Assembly: GCF_023715155.1 (NCBI RefSeq)
Contig: NZ_JAMBNQ010000001.1
Coordinates: 124,001 to 188,000 of the forward strand
DNA from: Neobacillus mesonae
GTDB taxonomy: Bacteria > Bacillota > Bacilli > Bacillales > Cytobacillaceae
Direction: 5' to 3'
Length of the DNA: 64,000 bases
Shown: piece after piece, positions 26,908 through 35,231 of the stretch
Numbering within the stretch: the first letter of the stretch is position 1
Layout: each line of letters starts with the position of its first letter
Program-made: the position numbers and the translations under genes
The notes under the pieces: generated by a model
Told to the model about the DNA's origin: nothing
What the model saw: only the letters and a program-made list of their open reading frames with translations
Databases searched by the model: none

Positions 26908-27075
26908 TTGAACCCGGCATATGCTTCTTACTTTCGAGGGGGATCTAACTGTCCGTTTCAGCGGGATAAATTGATTGGAATCTGGAAAAATGGACATACT
27001 TGTACTGTAATAAGAGCGCGCAACCGTCGTAACCAGCGCTGGACTGGACTATTAAAAGGCAGGTGTGTCCATTGA
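26908..27075 (+). CDS. Possible small gene translationally coupled to yqzE
   Basis: A 55-codon frame from TTG 26908; the frame is open from 26860. Its stop overlaps the yqzE start (TTGA, 4 bases), the usual sign of a coupled pair. The product is basic and has three cysteines (NCPF, HTCTV, GRCVH), with RARNRRNQRW in the middle. Composition looks protein-like and CGC/CGT arginine codons dominate. I do not recognise it, and no good ribosome-binding site precedes the TTG. It could instead be part of a frameshifted larger gene or of a structured RNA. Confidence 0.35.
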   Translation: MNPAYASYFRGGSNCPFQRDKLIGIWKNGHTCTVIRARNRRNQRWTGLLKGRCVH

Positions 27076-27263
27076 AAACAAACGATTATGTTAAATATAT
27101 GACACAGACAATTGTAAAATATGCTGATCAGCCAAAAGAGGAACGCAGACGGCTTCGGCTGGAGAAGAAACAAACGAAGGCATCTTTTTGGTACCGTTGG
27201 TTTGGTATTCTGCCATACGTTTTGTATTCTGAGGTAAAGCGTAAGCGTAGACGAAGACATTAA
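27072..27263 (+). CDS. yqzE: YqzE family small protein
   Basis: 63 aa from TTG 27072, preceded by AAGGCAGGTG. The opening KTNDYVKYMTQTIVKYADQPKEER and the FWYRWFGILPY block followed by a very basic tail are characteristic of YqzE, which lies after comGG in B. subtilis as well. The role is unknown; it may be a competence accessory given its constant position. Confidence 0.85.
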   Translation: MKTNDYVKYMTQTIVKYADQPKEERRRLRLEKKQTKASFWYRWFGILPYVLYSEVKRKRRRRH

Positions 27264-27275
27264 AGTGAATTTTTA

Positions 27276-27318
27276 TCCCTAAGTTGAATTTATTTTCAAA
27301 CTTAGGGTTTTTTCAATT
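27276..27318 (+). terminator. Terminator after yqzE
   Basis: CCCTAAGTTGAA / TTCAAACTTAGGG (one bulged A) followed by TTTTTT. It probably ends the comG operon transcript. Confidence 0.85.
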
Positions 27319-27462
27319 ACAATCATTTGATTAATTGTTACAAAATTTTGACTGAATTTGTGAACATTTTCTAAACTTATAGTGTTTATAGTATTAACCT
27401 CGTTCCCACTTCTCTAACACTGTATTATAATGGGAATAAATCAAGGGGCCGAGGTGAGCCGA

Positions 27463-28158
27463 ATGGAACAAACATTAAAGATTACAAATGTTCTGTCAGA
27501 TCCAACGAGATATTATATTTATCAATACATTACTAAACGCCATAAAGAGGTTACTGTTCAAGAAGTGGCTGATCATTTCAAAATTCATCCCAATGTAGCA
27601 AGACTCCATTTATCAAAGCTGGAAGATGTTAATATGTTAATTTCTGAAACAAAGAAAACCGGAAAAGGCGGACGTCCCAGCAGATTATATCGCTTATCCG
27701 AGGATGTAATTCAGCTTCATTTTCCATTCCGTGATTACATGCTGTTATCAAAAGTAGCAATTCAAACCATGCTGTCACTTGGCGATGCTGGAAAAAAGGC
27801 ACTGTTTTTAACTGGAAAGCGTTTTGGAACTGAATTAATAGAACAGGAAATGGCCAAAAGATCACTTGGAGATGCATTAAAATTTAGTGAGAAGCTCAAT
27901 ATATTACAAAACGCTGCTACACTTGCGGGGTTCTATCCTGAATTTGAAACAAATGAGGAAGGAACGAAAATCTATTTTCAGATATTTAATTGTCCTTTTA
28001 AAGAAGTGGCAGAAGAACACCAAACCGTTTGCAGTATGCACCATGAATTTCTTAAAGGGATGTTTGAAGTTCTATTCGATTCTGTAGAACTGATTGAAAA
28101 AGAAAATATGTTTTCTGGATGTGATTCCTGCTCATATCAAGCATTAATCTCAAACTAA
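27463..28158 (+). CDS. HTH transcriptional regulator with C-terminal cysteine cluster
   Basis: 231 aa. An ArsR/DeoR-like winged helix occupies residues 1-75 (LSDPTRYYIYQYI, VTVQEVADHFKIHPNVARLHLSKLEDVNML, GGRPSRLYRLS). The C-terminal half has cysteines at 177, 190, 220 and 223, i.e. C-x12-C-x29-C-x2-C. SufR-type regulators bind an Fe-S cluster through a related C-x12-C beginning, so a cluster or metal sensor is plausible. ATG 27463 has GAGGTGA upstream. Target genes are unknown; the DUF2626 gene follows 98 bp downstream. Confidence 0.75.
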   Translation: MEQTLKITNVLSDPTRYYIYQYITKRHKEVTVQEVADHFKIHPNVARLHLSKLEDVNMLISETKKTGKGGRPSRLYRLSEDVIQLHFPFRDYMLLSKVAIQTMLSLGDAGKKALFLTGKRFGTELIEQEMAKRSLGDALKFSEKLNILQNAATLAGFYPEFETNEEGTKIYFQIFNCPFKEVAEEHQTVCSMHHEFLKGMFEVLFDSVELIEKENMFSGCDSCSYQALISN

Positions 28159-28185
28159 TTTTTGACAACAAATATGAAACCATTA

Positions 28186-28215
28186 TTTACATTATACTGC
28201 CGTTTACTTTATAAT
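28186..28215 (+). promoter_or_regulatory. SigA-type promoter for the DUF2626 gene
   Basis: TTTACA (28186) and TATAAT (28210) with an 18-bp spacer, 42 bp before the ATG. Confidence 0.6.
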
Positions 28216-28256
28216 ATTATATTGATGGTATTCGCAGGGTAAAAGGAGGGATACAT

Positions 28257-28499
28257 ATGGATCGCATGTTTAGAGTATGTGGTTTCTGGACAGCAATTTT
28301 TACTGTCATGTTTTATCTGGGGGATATGGATAAGACAGCAATGCTTTTCTTAGCCCAAACTGGATTCTTCGTTCTTCTTAGTTATCTTAAGCTTTCAGAA
28401 CGTATGTATTTACATATTTTCGCAGCTTATTTAACTATTTTCTTCGCGGGATTCACATATTGGACAACGTTCATGATGCCGCTTGGCGGAGGACATTGA
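28257..28499 (+). CDS. DUF2626 family small membrane protein
   Basis: 80 aa, three short hydrophobic helices (FWTAIFTVMFYLG, MLFLAQTGFFVLLSYLK, HIFAAYLTIFFAGFTYW), ending TTFMMPLGGGH. It has its own promoter, an AAAGGAGGG site 7 bases before the ATG and a terminator, so it is a single-gene unit. I believe this is the counterpart of B. subtilis YqgY. Function is unknown. Confidence 0.8.
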   Translation: MDRMFRVCGFWTAIFTVMFYLGDMDKTAMLFLAQTGFFVLLSYLKLSERMYLHIFAAYLTIFFAGFTYWTTFMMPLGGGH

Positions 28500-28503
28500 G
28501 CTC

Positions 28504-28541
28504 GAAAAAACGCCGGAATATCTCCGGCGTTTTTTATTTTG
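28504..28541 (+). terminator. Terminator of the DUF2626 gene
   Basis: AAAAAACGCCGGA / TCCGGCGTTTTTT with an ATATC loop, a strong classical hairpin with T tract. Confidence 0.93.
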
Positions 28542-28648
28542 GATGTTTTCTAAAAGATTGTTGCTTTTTACAATATCGAAAATACAGTTTGGAGCTGTTC
28601 ATTATTTATCCCCAAAAACAACAAACATTACGAAAAGAGCCATATTTT

Positions 28649-29737
28649 TTATTCAAATAAATCATCACTCATTATCGAAAGACCCTTTTCTTGGATAACA
28701 ATTTGAAAAAAGGTACTAATCTCCCCTGGCAATATTAAACTGCGGATAGCCCTGTTTCTGCGGCTGACTTCCGAGAATGGGTTTGGGTCATAATGATTTT
28801 CTAATTCTTTTAAGATACCGGCTTTCAGTAAAAACTCATCCTGTCTAAGTCTAGTTACAAATTGTAAATGATATTGATTGCCTTTTTGAATCAGGTAATC
28901 AATATGGATATGGGTCGTAATATCTATCTCCCCAGGATTAAGTAAAACATTATCAATCAGCTTATGCTGATAGAATCCCCTTAAACTGCCTTTAGCACGT
29001 CTTGGATCTTTCCATTCTTCAATCGTATAGCCGTAATCTGCTGTTACAACAAACCCCCGGATTAAGGAACGGGAAATTTGCCTGAGCATTTCATTCATTG
29101 CCAATGGGATTTCGATTCGCTGCCCATCGTCTAGATTTAATTGATTTTCCTCTAAAAAAGATAAAATTTCCTTGTTCTGTAATAGAATTTTTTGTTCTGC
29201 TAATTGTTCATTAGTGAAACCAATCATAATTTCATAAAGCTTGCCATTAACCTTTTCAATTACATGAACCGGCAGGGCATCAAATAGTTCATTGGAGAAG
29301 ATTATCCCTTCAAAGGGGGATGTTTCATTCAGACTTTCAAATTGATTGACACATGTATAGGATGACAACAATTCTTTTTGCAGTTTTCTATGATAGGGAC
29401 TTGTTTCAATAATGTTGTATTGTATTGTTTTTTTTATCGTCTTTTTCCATTCCTCTAAAAAAGCTTGGGCAAAACGTCCATTGCCGGCTCCAATTTCACA
29501 AAAAACGAGCGGCAAATCATTTTTTTCAGATACTTTTGAAAACCACTTTGCCATTAATTTTCCGTACACATCAGAAATATTACTAGTGGTAATAAAATCA
29601 CCCTGCCGTCCAATTTTCTGTTTATCTTTCATATAATAGCCAAATTGGGGGTGATAAAGGGCAGCTCCAATGAAGTCTGCATATGAAATTAATTGGTAAG
29701 GTGAATGTAATATTAAGTTCTTTAAATAGGCAAACAT
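28649..29737 (-). CDS. SAM-dependent methyltransferase, MidA/NDUFAF7 family
   Basis: 362 aa. The opening SYADFIGAALYHPQFGYYMKD and GDFITTSNISDVYGKLMAKW are typical of COG1565. The SAM-binding loop is VFCEIGAGNGRFAQAFL (about 82-98), and the FSNELFDALPVHV segment follows near 163. Mitochondrial relatives methylate an arginine of a complex I subunit; the bacterial substrate is unknown. AGAGGAG precedes the ATG. No terminator is evident before the stop. Confidence 0.88.
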   Translation of the reverse strand: MFAYLKNLILHSPYQLISYADFIGAALYHPQFGYYMKDKQKIGRQGDFITTSNISDVYGKLMAKWFSKVSEKNDLPLVFCEIGAGNGRFAQAFLEEWKKTIKKTIQYNIIETSPYHRKLQKELLSSYTCVNQFESLNETSPFEGIIFSNELFDALPVHVIEKVNGKLYEIMIGFTNEQLAEQKILLQNKEILSFLEENQLNLDDGQRIEIPLAMNEMLRQISRSLIRGFVVTADYGYTIEEWKDPRRAKGSLRGFYQHKLIDNVLLNPGEIDITTHIHIDYLIQKGNQYHLQFVTRLRQDEFLLKAGILKELENHYDPNPFSEVSRRNRAIRSLILPGEISTFFQIVIQEKGLSIMSDDLFE

Positions 29738-29847
29738 AATTACTCCTCTAATGATATAAACACTATTGACACGGTGTTAACTTTAGTTTATTGTAAAGAT
29801 AGTAGCTTAACAATATCCCCTCCCATTATATGAATAGAACATCCCCC

Positions 29848-29880
29848 GAAAGACCCTTCTCTATGAGAAAGGGTCTTTCT
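29848..29880. repeat. Hairpin between the methyltransferase gene and yqgX
   Basis: GAAAGACCCTT / AAGGGTCTTTC, an 11-bp perfect inverted repeat. The T tract is weak on both strands, so it may be a poor terminator of yqgX or an RNA-stability element. Confidence 0.55.
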
Positions 29881-29983
29881 ATATGAGTCATAAAAGTATA
29901 AATTTCAATACCTTTAAAACCACCATTCTTCATCTCTGAATAGGTTAGCAAAGGGAGGCCGAGCTGATTGCGCTTTTCTTATA

Positions 29984-30619
29984 TTAAAATCCGTGAAGAA
30001 ATGGGTTGCTGTCCATTTCATTGGCAATGGAAGTTACTTCACCATGTCCTGATAATACGTATGTATCTTCAGGAAGTGTTAAAAGCTTATCATGGATACT
30101 TTTTAACAGCTGGTTTTGATCTCCGCCAGGCAGATCAGTGCGCCCGATACTTCCCTGAAATAGAGCATCGCCTGAAATAACAACCCCTTCTTTTTCAAAA
30201 TAATAAGATACACTTCCTGGTGAATGACCTGGCGTATGAAAAACTTTCATTTCGAAGTCCGCAAGTTTCAGTAGTCCTTCTTCTTTTATAACATGGTCAG
30301 CTGGATTTGCTTTGACTGCTTCAATGAGTGGAAAGAATTGTGAACCATTTAAGGCAGGATCACCCAGCCACTTTTCCTCCAATTTATGAACATAAACTGG
30401 AATTTGGTACTTCTCTCTAATCTCATCAAGAGCTCCAATATGATCAAAATGAGCATGAGTTAATAATATGGCGATCGGTTTTACCCCCCTTGAATTGATC
30501 AGATTCATAAGTTTTTTGGCTTCACCGCCGGGATCAAAAATTAAACAGGAACGATCCGGATTTTCAACAATATAACAGTTGGTTTGAATACTTCCTAAAG
30601 GAAGCTGCTGCCATTTCAT
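29984..30619 (-). CDS. yqgX: MBL-fold metallohydrolase (YqgX)
   Basis: 211 aa. The zinc motif is THAHFDH near 53-60, with later FHTPGHSPGSVSY, SGDALF and the C-terminal SGHGEVT supplying further ligands. This is the glyoxalase II-like branch of the metallo-beta-lactamase fold; the physiological substrate may be a thioester such as S-D-lactoyl-bacillithiol, which is inference. AGGTTT lies upstream of the ATG. It diverges from the DUF2759 gene. Confidence 0.9.
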   Translation of the reverse strand: MKWQQLPLGSIQTNCYIVENPDRSCLIFDPGGEAKKLMNLINSRGVKPIAILLTHAHFDHIGALDEIREKYQIPVYVHKLEEKWLGDPALNGSQFFPLIEAVKANPADHVIKEEGLLKLADFEMKVFHTPGHSPGSVSYYFEKEGVVISGDALFQGSIGRTDLPGGDQNQLLKSIHDKLLTLPEDTYVLSGHGEVTSIANEMDSNPFLHGF

Positions 30620-30841
30620 TTATTTAAACCTCCATATAGTATTTGCTTTAATCTATTTTACACTATAAATTGGAAAGAGAAAAAGAAATGCATTATTATA
30701 AAAGTCAATATTCCGGCACAAAAGAATCTCTTTTGCCCTCGACAAATGACTGAAAAGAATATAAAATAGGATTCGAATGTATATAATATAGTTACATAAT
30801 TTTCTTCAAACTATCGGCGATAGCCTTAAGGGGGATTATTC

Positions 30842-31018
30842 ATGGGATTGGTTATTATTTTTGCACTTGTAACCATACTTGCTGCCATTGGCGGTTTCAA
30901 AGCACTAAAGAATAAAAATCTTTTAGGTGCATTCTGGGGAATTGCATCGTTCGCAGTGTTTGGCTGGTTTACGATCATGACTCTTGTTAATTCAGGCTTC
31001 CCTACTGGAACCCACTAA
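30842..31018 (+). CDS. DUF2759 family small membrane protein
   Basis: 58 aa: MGLVIIFALVTILAAIGG forms one helix, ALKNKN a basic turn, and LLGAFWGIASFAVFGWFTIM a second helix, ending in a short tail. AAGGGGG lies 7 bases before the ATG. It is a monocistronic unit ended by a strong hairpin. Its location between yqgX and yqgU points to B. subtilis YqgW. No function is known. Confidence 0.8.
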   Translation: MGLVIIFALVTILAAIGGFKALKNKNLLGAFWGIASFAVFGWFTIMTLVNSGFPTGTH

Positions 31019-31052
31019 AAAAAGACTGTCGAATTGACAGTCTTTTTTTTAG
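31018..31052 (+). terminator. Bidirectional terminator after the DUF2759 gene
   Basis: AAAAAGACTGTC / GACAGTCTTTTT with a GAATT loop and eight T. It also serves the convergent yqgU remnant. Confidence 0.9.
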
Positions 31053-32175
31053 TCTTTCACTGCGTCGTATGTTTTCTTTTCATGCAGGTCCATGATTTTC
31101 TCAAGGCTGTTACCGTAAAGAATTACATCACCCGATGGAGAAAAGCTGATTGGTTCATTTTCCAAGCCTTCTGCTATTAGCTGTTTTTGTTTCTTTATTA
31201 CATTATATTCAACCAGGTCAAACCCTTCAGAATAAGCGTCGGCTTCTCCGCTGGAAATCGGCTGGAACGTAATAAAACTTCCGTTTGATTCATTATAATC
31301 ATAGAATGGAACCAGCCAATCAGAATAGCTTGACAGCTGTGGTATTGAAAACGTAAATAGATTCTTTCGATTTTGGCCATAAAAAGTATACTTTGCCTTT
31401 GATGATGATTGCCCCTCTGCAGTAATGATGATCAACATTTTTCGAAATGCTGCAAACTGGGTGATGTCTTCATATAAGATGGTTCCTTTCCCTGTATCCA
31501 AGTCCCTTTTTACAAGCGGGGCTTTTAAAGATGGATGGTCTTCATCCCAGTTTAAATAAGCTATTTCATTTAAAGAAAGCCATTTTAAAAAAGGCTGGGG
31601 CAAAGAACATTCCGTTAGTCTAGCTTTTTTTAAATCCAATTGCATTGCTTTAAAGTTCCAATCCTCAGTAAATTTCAAGATCATTACCTTTGATTCATCA
31701 AATGGATTCCATTCAAAAGTTAAATCATGTGAAGGAATGGATTCCTTCAGCTTTTGATTTCCCTTTGTATCGATAATCGTAACAATTCCTTCGTATGTCG
31801 ATGGTGAAGAATGAACCAAAAGAAGTTTTTTTAAGGACTGATCTGTACGGTAACAATGGGCTGGTCACTATGATAAATGAACTGGCTTTTTCCTGATAAA
31901 AGATTGTAGCTATATAAATTTGAAGTTTGCTGCAGGTTTGTTATATAAAGTATCATGTTATTTGAGAGCCACCCGGCTATCCTGTAAAAATCACCCTCTG
32001 GAACTGAAATTGGTAATTTCCATTTACTTACTTGTGAGGAGGGGGGGTGAATTGTTCTTTCGTTCGTAACAGGTATTTTCTTTTTTTGCTGATCATTCTT
32101 TACACATCCAGTTAATAAAAGGGTAAATAGGAATAACACGGCGGTCCCCCAAAATACATATCTAGATAATCTGAT
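31049..32175 (-). pseudogene. yqgU: yqgU-like lipoprotein gene with frameshift and damaged start
   Basis: Two adjacent minus-strand frames (31831-32139 and 31049-31819) together give one protein of about 375 residues, close to the roughly 350 aa of B. subtilis YqgU. The break is near 31,828-31,835. Restoring one base in the CCTTAAAAAAAC run joins ISP to LKKLLLVHSSP. The lipobox LLTGC is intact, but the natural start after AGAGGAGGGG would be the ATC at 32,175; with ATG there the signal peptide would be ideal (RLSRYVFWGTAVLFLF). The body looks like a beta-propeller. The defects may be real decay or sequence error. Confidence 0.7.
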
Positions 32176-32277
32176 TTTTGCCCCTCCTCTTTAAAAATCC
32201 ATCTATATGTTAGGACGAAGTTGTGGCAATTTTGTTTCAATCTTTTCTATTATGTTTCAAAAATGGGTAGAAGGTCA

Positions 32278-32309
32278 CAAAAAGACAATCTCCATTTGAG
32301 ATTGTCTTA
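32278..32309 (-). terminator. Terminator of the yqhH-yqhG unit
   Basis: On the minus strand AAGACAATCTC / GAGATTGTCTT is followed by TTTTG. Confidence 0.85.
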
Positions 32310-32315
32310 AAGGAA

Positions 32316-33107
32316 TTAAATTGCTTTTTCAGTTAGATAAAAAAGACCGCCATTAATAAAGGATATTTTTATTTTTGGTTCATATTGGTCTTGGAGTGCT
32401 TTTTTCTCTGTTTCATAGCTTTCGTTTTCTTCCTCGATATCCTCATAGAAATGGTCAAGGAGCCTTAAATCTTGGTCCCAGCGTTTTTTTGCTTCTTCTG
32501 CCCATGTATGGTCTTCCTTGGCAATTTCTGATTTTAAATATTTTTCTACCCTGAGAATTCCGCTTTTTGGTTTTACTAACGGGGACAGGGTGAAAGAATA
32601 ATCTGGTATCTTTGGCGTTAAAGGAATTTTCAGAAGCCGATCATGAAAATTTTCCACCATTACTCCGTTTATAAGCTGCAGGCCGATGGTTTTAAACTCA
32701 TCACGTTTCCGGTCACATTGGTAGGATATTTTAACATTCAAACATAGCCAAGGCAGCAGGGGAGTTTGCTGCTGTCCATGTCTATGGTTTTCATAAAGCC
32801 GAATGTACCTGGCCAGATTCTTTGACGAGGCAAAAATTTGATGCAGTCTGGGGGATCCAAAATGAATGATTTCCCCTTTAAGGCTATCTGGTGCTTCCTT
32901 CGTATTAGTAATCAGAGTCAATTTCATTGGATTAGGAGTCCCGCCGGTTTTCTCTAAATAGTGCCAGTAAAAAGGGCGGTTCATCAATTCTTTATCCAGT
33001 TTAATAGTTAACTGTACTGTTAAATAGCCTGGTTTATTTTCAAGTATTGGACAATCGTTTGCCTTAAAGTATTGAATTAGAAAGCTATGAATTTCCTGCT
33101 GCTGCAT
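32316..33107 (-). CDS. yqhG: YqhG family protein
   Basis: 263 aa. The ATG at 33107 has AAAGGAGA six bases upstream, and the resulting length equals my memory of B. subtilis YqhG. No membrane helix. The N-terminus (QQQEIHSFLIQYFKAN) is helical, and a charged coiled-coil-like segment lies near 215-245 (EEENESYETEKKALQDQYEPK). It overlaps the end of the helicase gene by 23 bases, so the two are coupled. It may be a partner of YqhH; no activity is known. Confidence 0.82.
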   Translation of the reverse strand: MQQQEIHSFLIQYFKANDCPILENKPGYLTVQLTIKLDKELMNRPFYWHYLEKTGGTPNPMKLTLITNTKEAPDSLKGEIIHFGSPRLHQIFASSKNLARYIRLYENHRHGQQQTPLLPWLCLNVKISYQCDRKRDEFKTIGLQLINGVMVENFHDRLLKIPLTPKIPDYSFTLSPLVKPKSGILRVEKYLKSEIAKEDHTWAEEAKKRWDQDLRLLDHFYEDIEEENESYETEKKALQDQYEPKIKISFINGGLFYLTEKAI

Positions 33108-34773
33108 GTGAATCTCCTTTCTGCATACTTTCAGCAAATTCAATCATAGAAGATAGGTTTTCCATCTTGATTCGCATTTCTCCTTCAGAACTGGAATCGC
33201 TGAATATATCAATCAAATGATCTTCAATGTTGCCAAAATCAAGTCTGGTTAGAATCTCATCAAGCTCACCGATGACTCGTTCGAATAAATTAATTTTTTC
33301 ATAAAGAAGTTTTAAGATATGCTCCTCAACAGTATCCTTAATTGCAAAATTATAAATCCTGACATCATTCTCCTGGCCGAGCCTGTGGATTCGGCCGATC
33401 CGCTGTTCGAGTCTCATTGGATTCCAAGGTAAATCAAAGTTAATAATATGATGGCAGAATTGAAGATTGATCCCTTCACCGCCTGCCTCCGTAGCGATTA
33501 GAACCTGGGCATGCTTTTGGAACAGTTCACGCATCCAGTCTTTCTTTCCTCTTTTAAAGCCGCCTCGGAAAGGAACAGAGGTTATTCCATTTTGTTTTAA
33601 ATACCATTGCAAATACAATTGAGTAGCCCGGTACTCAGTGAAAATAATCACTTTATCATTGATGTTTTGAATTAATTCCAAGGCTTTCTCCGCTTTTGAA
33701 TTCTGCTTAACTGCCTCTACTTTTTTAATTAAATACTCAATCTGCTGTTGATATGCCTGTGCAGGATTTTCTTGTTTTTGAAGCATATTTTTTAAAGTAT
33801 AAAAAACAGCCTCTCTGCTGCTGCATGCTTCCCGCTGCAAGGTCATGACTGAAAATGCGCTGGACTGAAGCCAATCGCCTTCACTTTTTAGACTGCAAAT
33901 ATCATCGTAAAGTTCTCTCTCTGTTGGACTAAATTCAATTGGAATTGTTTCTACATAGCGCTTGGTCCATTCAATGCCAGTATCCGCACGGCGATTGCGA
34001 ATCATTACTTTATTGACCAGTTCTTTTAAATGCTCATTATCATTTAACGAACGAGAATCACGTTTATATCTTTCATAGAATGCTGTTTCGTTTCCTAAAT
34101 GTCCGGGTTTTAAAAGTGACACAAGATTAAAAATTTCTTCTATTCTGTTCTGTATAGGTGTAGCGGTCAGCAATAAACAAAACTTTTTCTTTAGGTTTTG
34201 GACAAACTCATAGTTTTTTGTCTTATTATTTTTGAGCTTATGGGCCTCATCAATAATAATTAAGTCATAATCCTGTTTATAAATAATATCTCGGTGAGGG
34301 TTTCTTTTAGCAGTATCAATGGAGGAGACCACCACATCACACTGCTCCCAAACATAGCTTTTTTTCTGCGTAACGGCAGGAATAAAAAACTTGTTGTTCA
34401 ATTCTTGGCCCCATTGGGTAACAAGGGAGGCAGGAACAAGAATTAATACTTTTTTGACAAGGCCGCGAATCATGTATTCTTTTAAAATTAACCCTGCTTC
34501 AATGGTTTTCCCAAGTCCAACTTCATCAGCAAGAATCGCTTTGCCATTCATATTTTCAATTACTTGTTTAGCTGTTTCAAGCTGGTGCGGCAGCGGGGTT
34601 AGATTTGGCAGATGTTTCGGTGCCTGCAATCCTTCAAACTCTGGTATGACTAAATGTTTTTCGACTTGGATGGCCAGTTTGAAAAGCTCCCAATCTCCCC
34701 ATGGACCGTCAGCGTCGATTCTGTCTAAAAAATCATCCTGCCAAGAGGAATCAAATTCAATTTCTACATTCAT
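33085..34773 (-). CDS. yqhH: SNF2-family DEAD-box helicase/translocase (YqhH)
   Basis: 562 aa. Walker A is ADEVGLGKTIEAG (about 82-94) and motif II IIIDEAHKLKN (about 177), with LLLTATPIQN as motif III. The C-terminal RecA lobe carries VIFTEYRATQLYLQWYL, LIATEAGGEGINLQFC and FDLPWNPMRLEQRIGRIHRLGQ (motifs V-VI), a full SNF2/RapA-like set. Such enzymes move along double-stranded DNA; RapA relatives act on RNA polymerase. It is divergent from the glycine riboswitch and gcv operon. Confidence 0.92.
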   Translation of the reverse strand: MNVEIEFDSSWQDDFLDRIDADGPWGDWELFKLAIQVEKHLVIPEFEGLQAPKHLPNLTPLPHQLETAKQVIENMNGKAILADEVGLGKTIEAGLILKEYMIRGLVKKVLILVPASLVTQWGQELNNKFFIPAVTQKKSYVWEQCDVVVSSIDTAKRNPHRDIIYKQDYDLIIIDEAHKLKNNKTKNYEFVQNLKKKFCLLLTATPIQNRIEEIFNLVSLLKPGHLGNETAFYERYKRDSRSLNDNEHLKELVNKVMIRNRRADTGIEWTKRYVETIPIEFSPTERELYDDICSLKSEGDWLQSSAFSVMTLQREACSSREAVFYTLKNMLQKQENPAQAYQQQIEYLIKKVEAVKQNSKAEKALELIQNINDKVIIFTEYRATQLYLQWYLKQNGITSVPFRGGFKRGKKDWMRELFQKHAQVLIATEAGGEGINLQFCHHIINFDLPWNPMRLEQRIGRIHRLGQENDVRIYNFAIKDTVEEHILKLLYEKINLFERVIGELDEILTRLDFGNIEDHLIDIFSDSSSEGEMRIKMENLSSMIEFAESMQKGDSHAAAGNS

Positions 34774-34921
34774 TTTGTTTCATCTCCTTTTTTACAAAAA
34801 TGTTATTGCCCAAAATCATTCTTAATGGTAGGATGATAATAGCTTTGAAAGTTTAAAATATTTAAATTGATTACATCTTTTTTTAGTATAGTTAGTATGA
34901 CCAAATTGGAAAATATTATAG

Positions 34922-35137
34922 ATGCGAATGACAACAAGGGGAGAGACTACTTATGTGGCGCCGAAGGAGCAAGCATTTTTTGTGAATCTCTCAGGCAAAA
35001 GAACTCTTGTTTGACGCAGCTCTGGAGAGTGCCGTTCTAAGCGGCCACCCACGGGGACAGCCATTTAGGTTAAACTTTCAGGTGCAAGGACAGAGACTTC
35101 CTTATTGATAAGGTGGTTTTCTGTCCTTTTTTATTTT
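34922..35137 (+). promoter_or_regulatory. Tandem glycine riboswitch with terminator, controlling gcvT
   Basis: Two glycine aptamers are seen in series. The first contains GGGGAGAGAC, GGCGCCGAAGGAGCAAG and AATCTCTCAGGCAAAAG (34,938-35,010). The second contains CTCTGGAGAG, CCACCCACGGGGACAGCC and AAACTTTCAGGTGCAAGG (about 35,020-35,090). An expression platform follows in which AGGACAG pairs with CTGTCC just before TTTTTTATTTTT (35,086-35,137). Glycine binding should prevent this terminator. Compared with the B. subtilis gcvT leader, the first-aptamer side hairpin (ACTACTTATGTGG) is much shorter. Confidence 0.93.
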
Positions 35138-35231
35138 TGCTAAATGTTTAATTAGAACTTTGATGATCGGCTTTACCTCTTTTTAAAGAGTATTTCATAA
35201 ATAAACAGGTAAGATGAAGGGAGATTCAAGG

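Noticed and set aside
26739-26948. 69-codon TTG frame after comGG
   Set aside because: No ribosome-binding site and composition is not convincingly protein-like. Kept only as part of the interval finding.
29968-30180. 70-codon plus-strand frame over the 3' end of yqgX
   Set aside because: It is the shadow of the well-supported MBL hydrolase gene on the other strand.
31820-31840. Programmed ribosomal frameshift in yqgU
   Set aside because: The stop codon precedes the A7 run in the incoming frame, so a normal slippery-site mechanism cannot act there.
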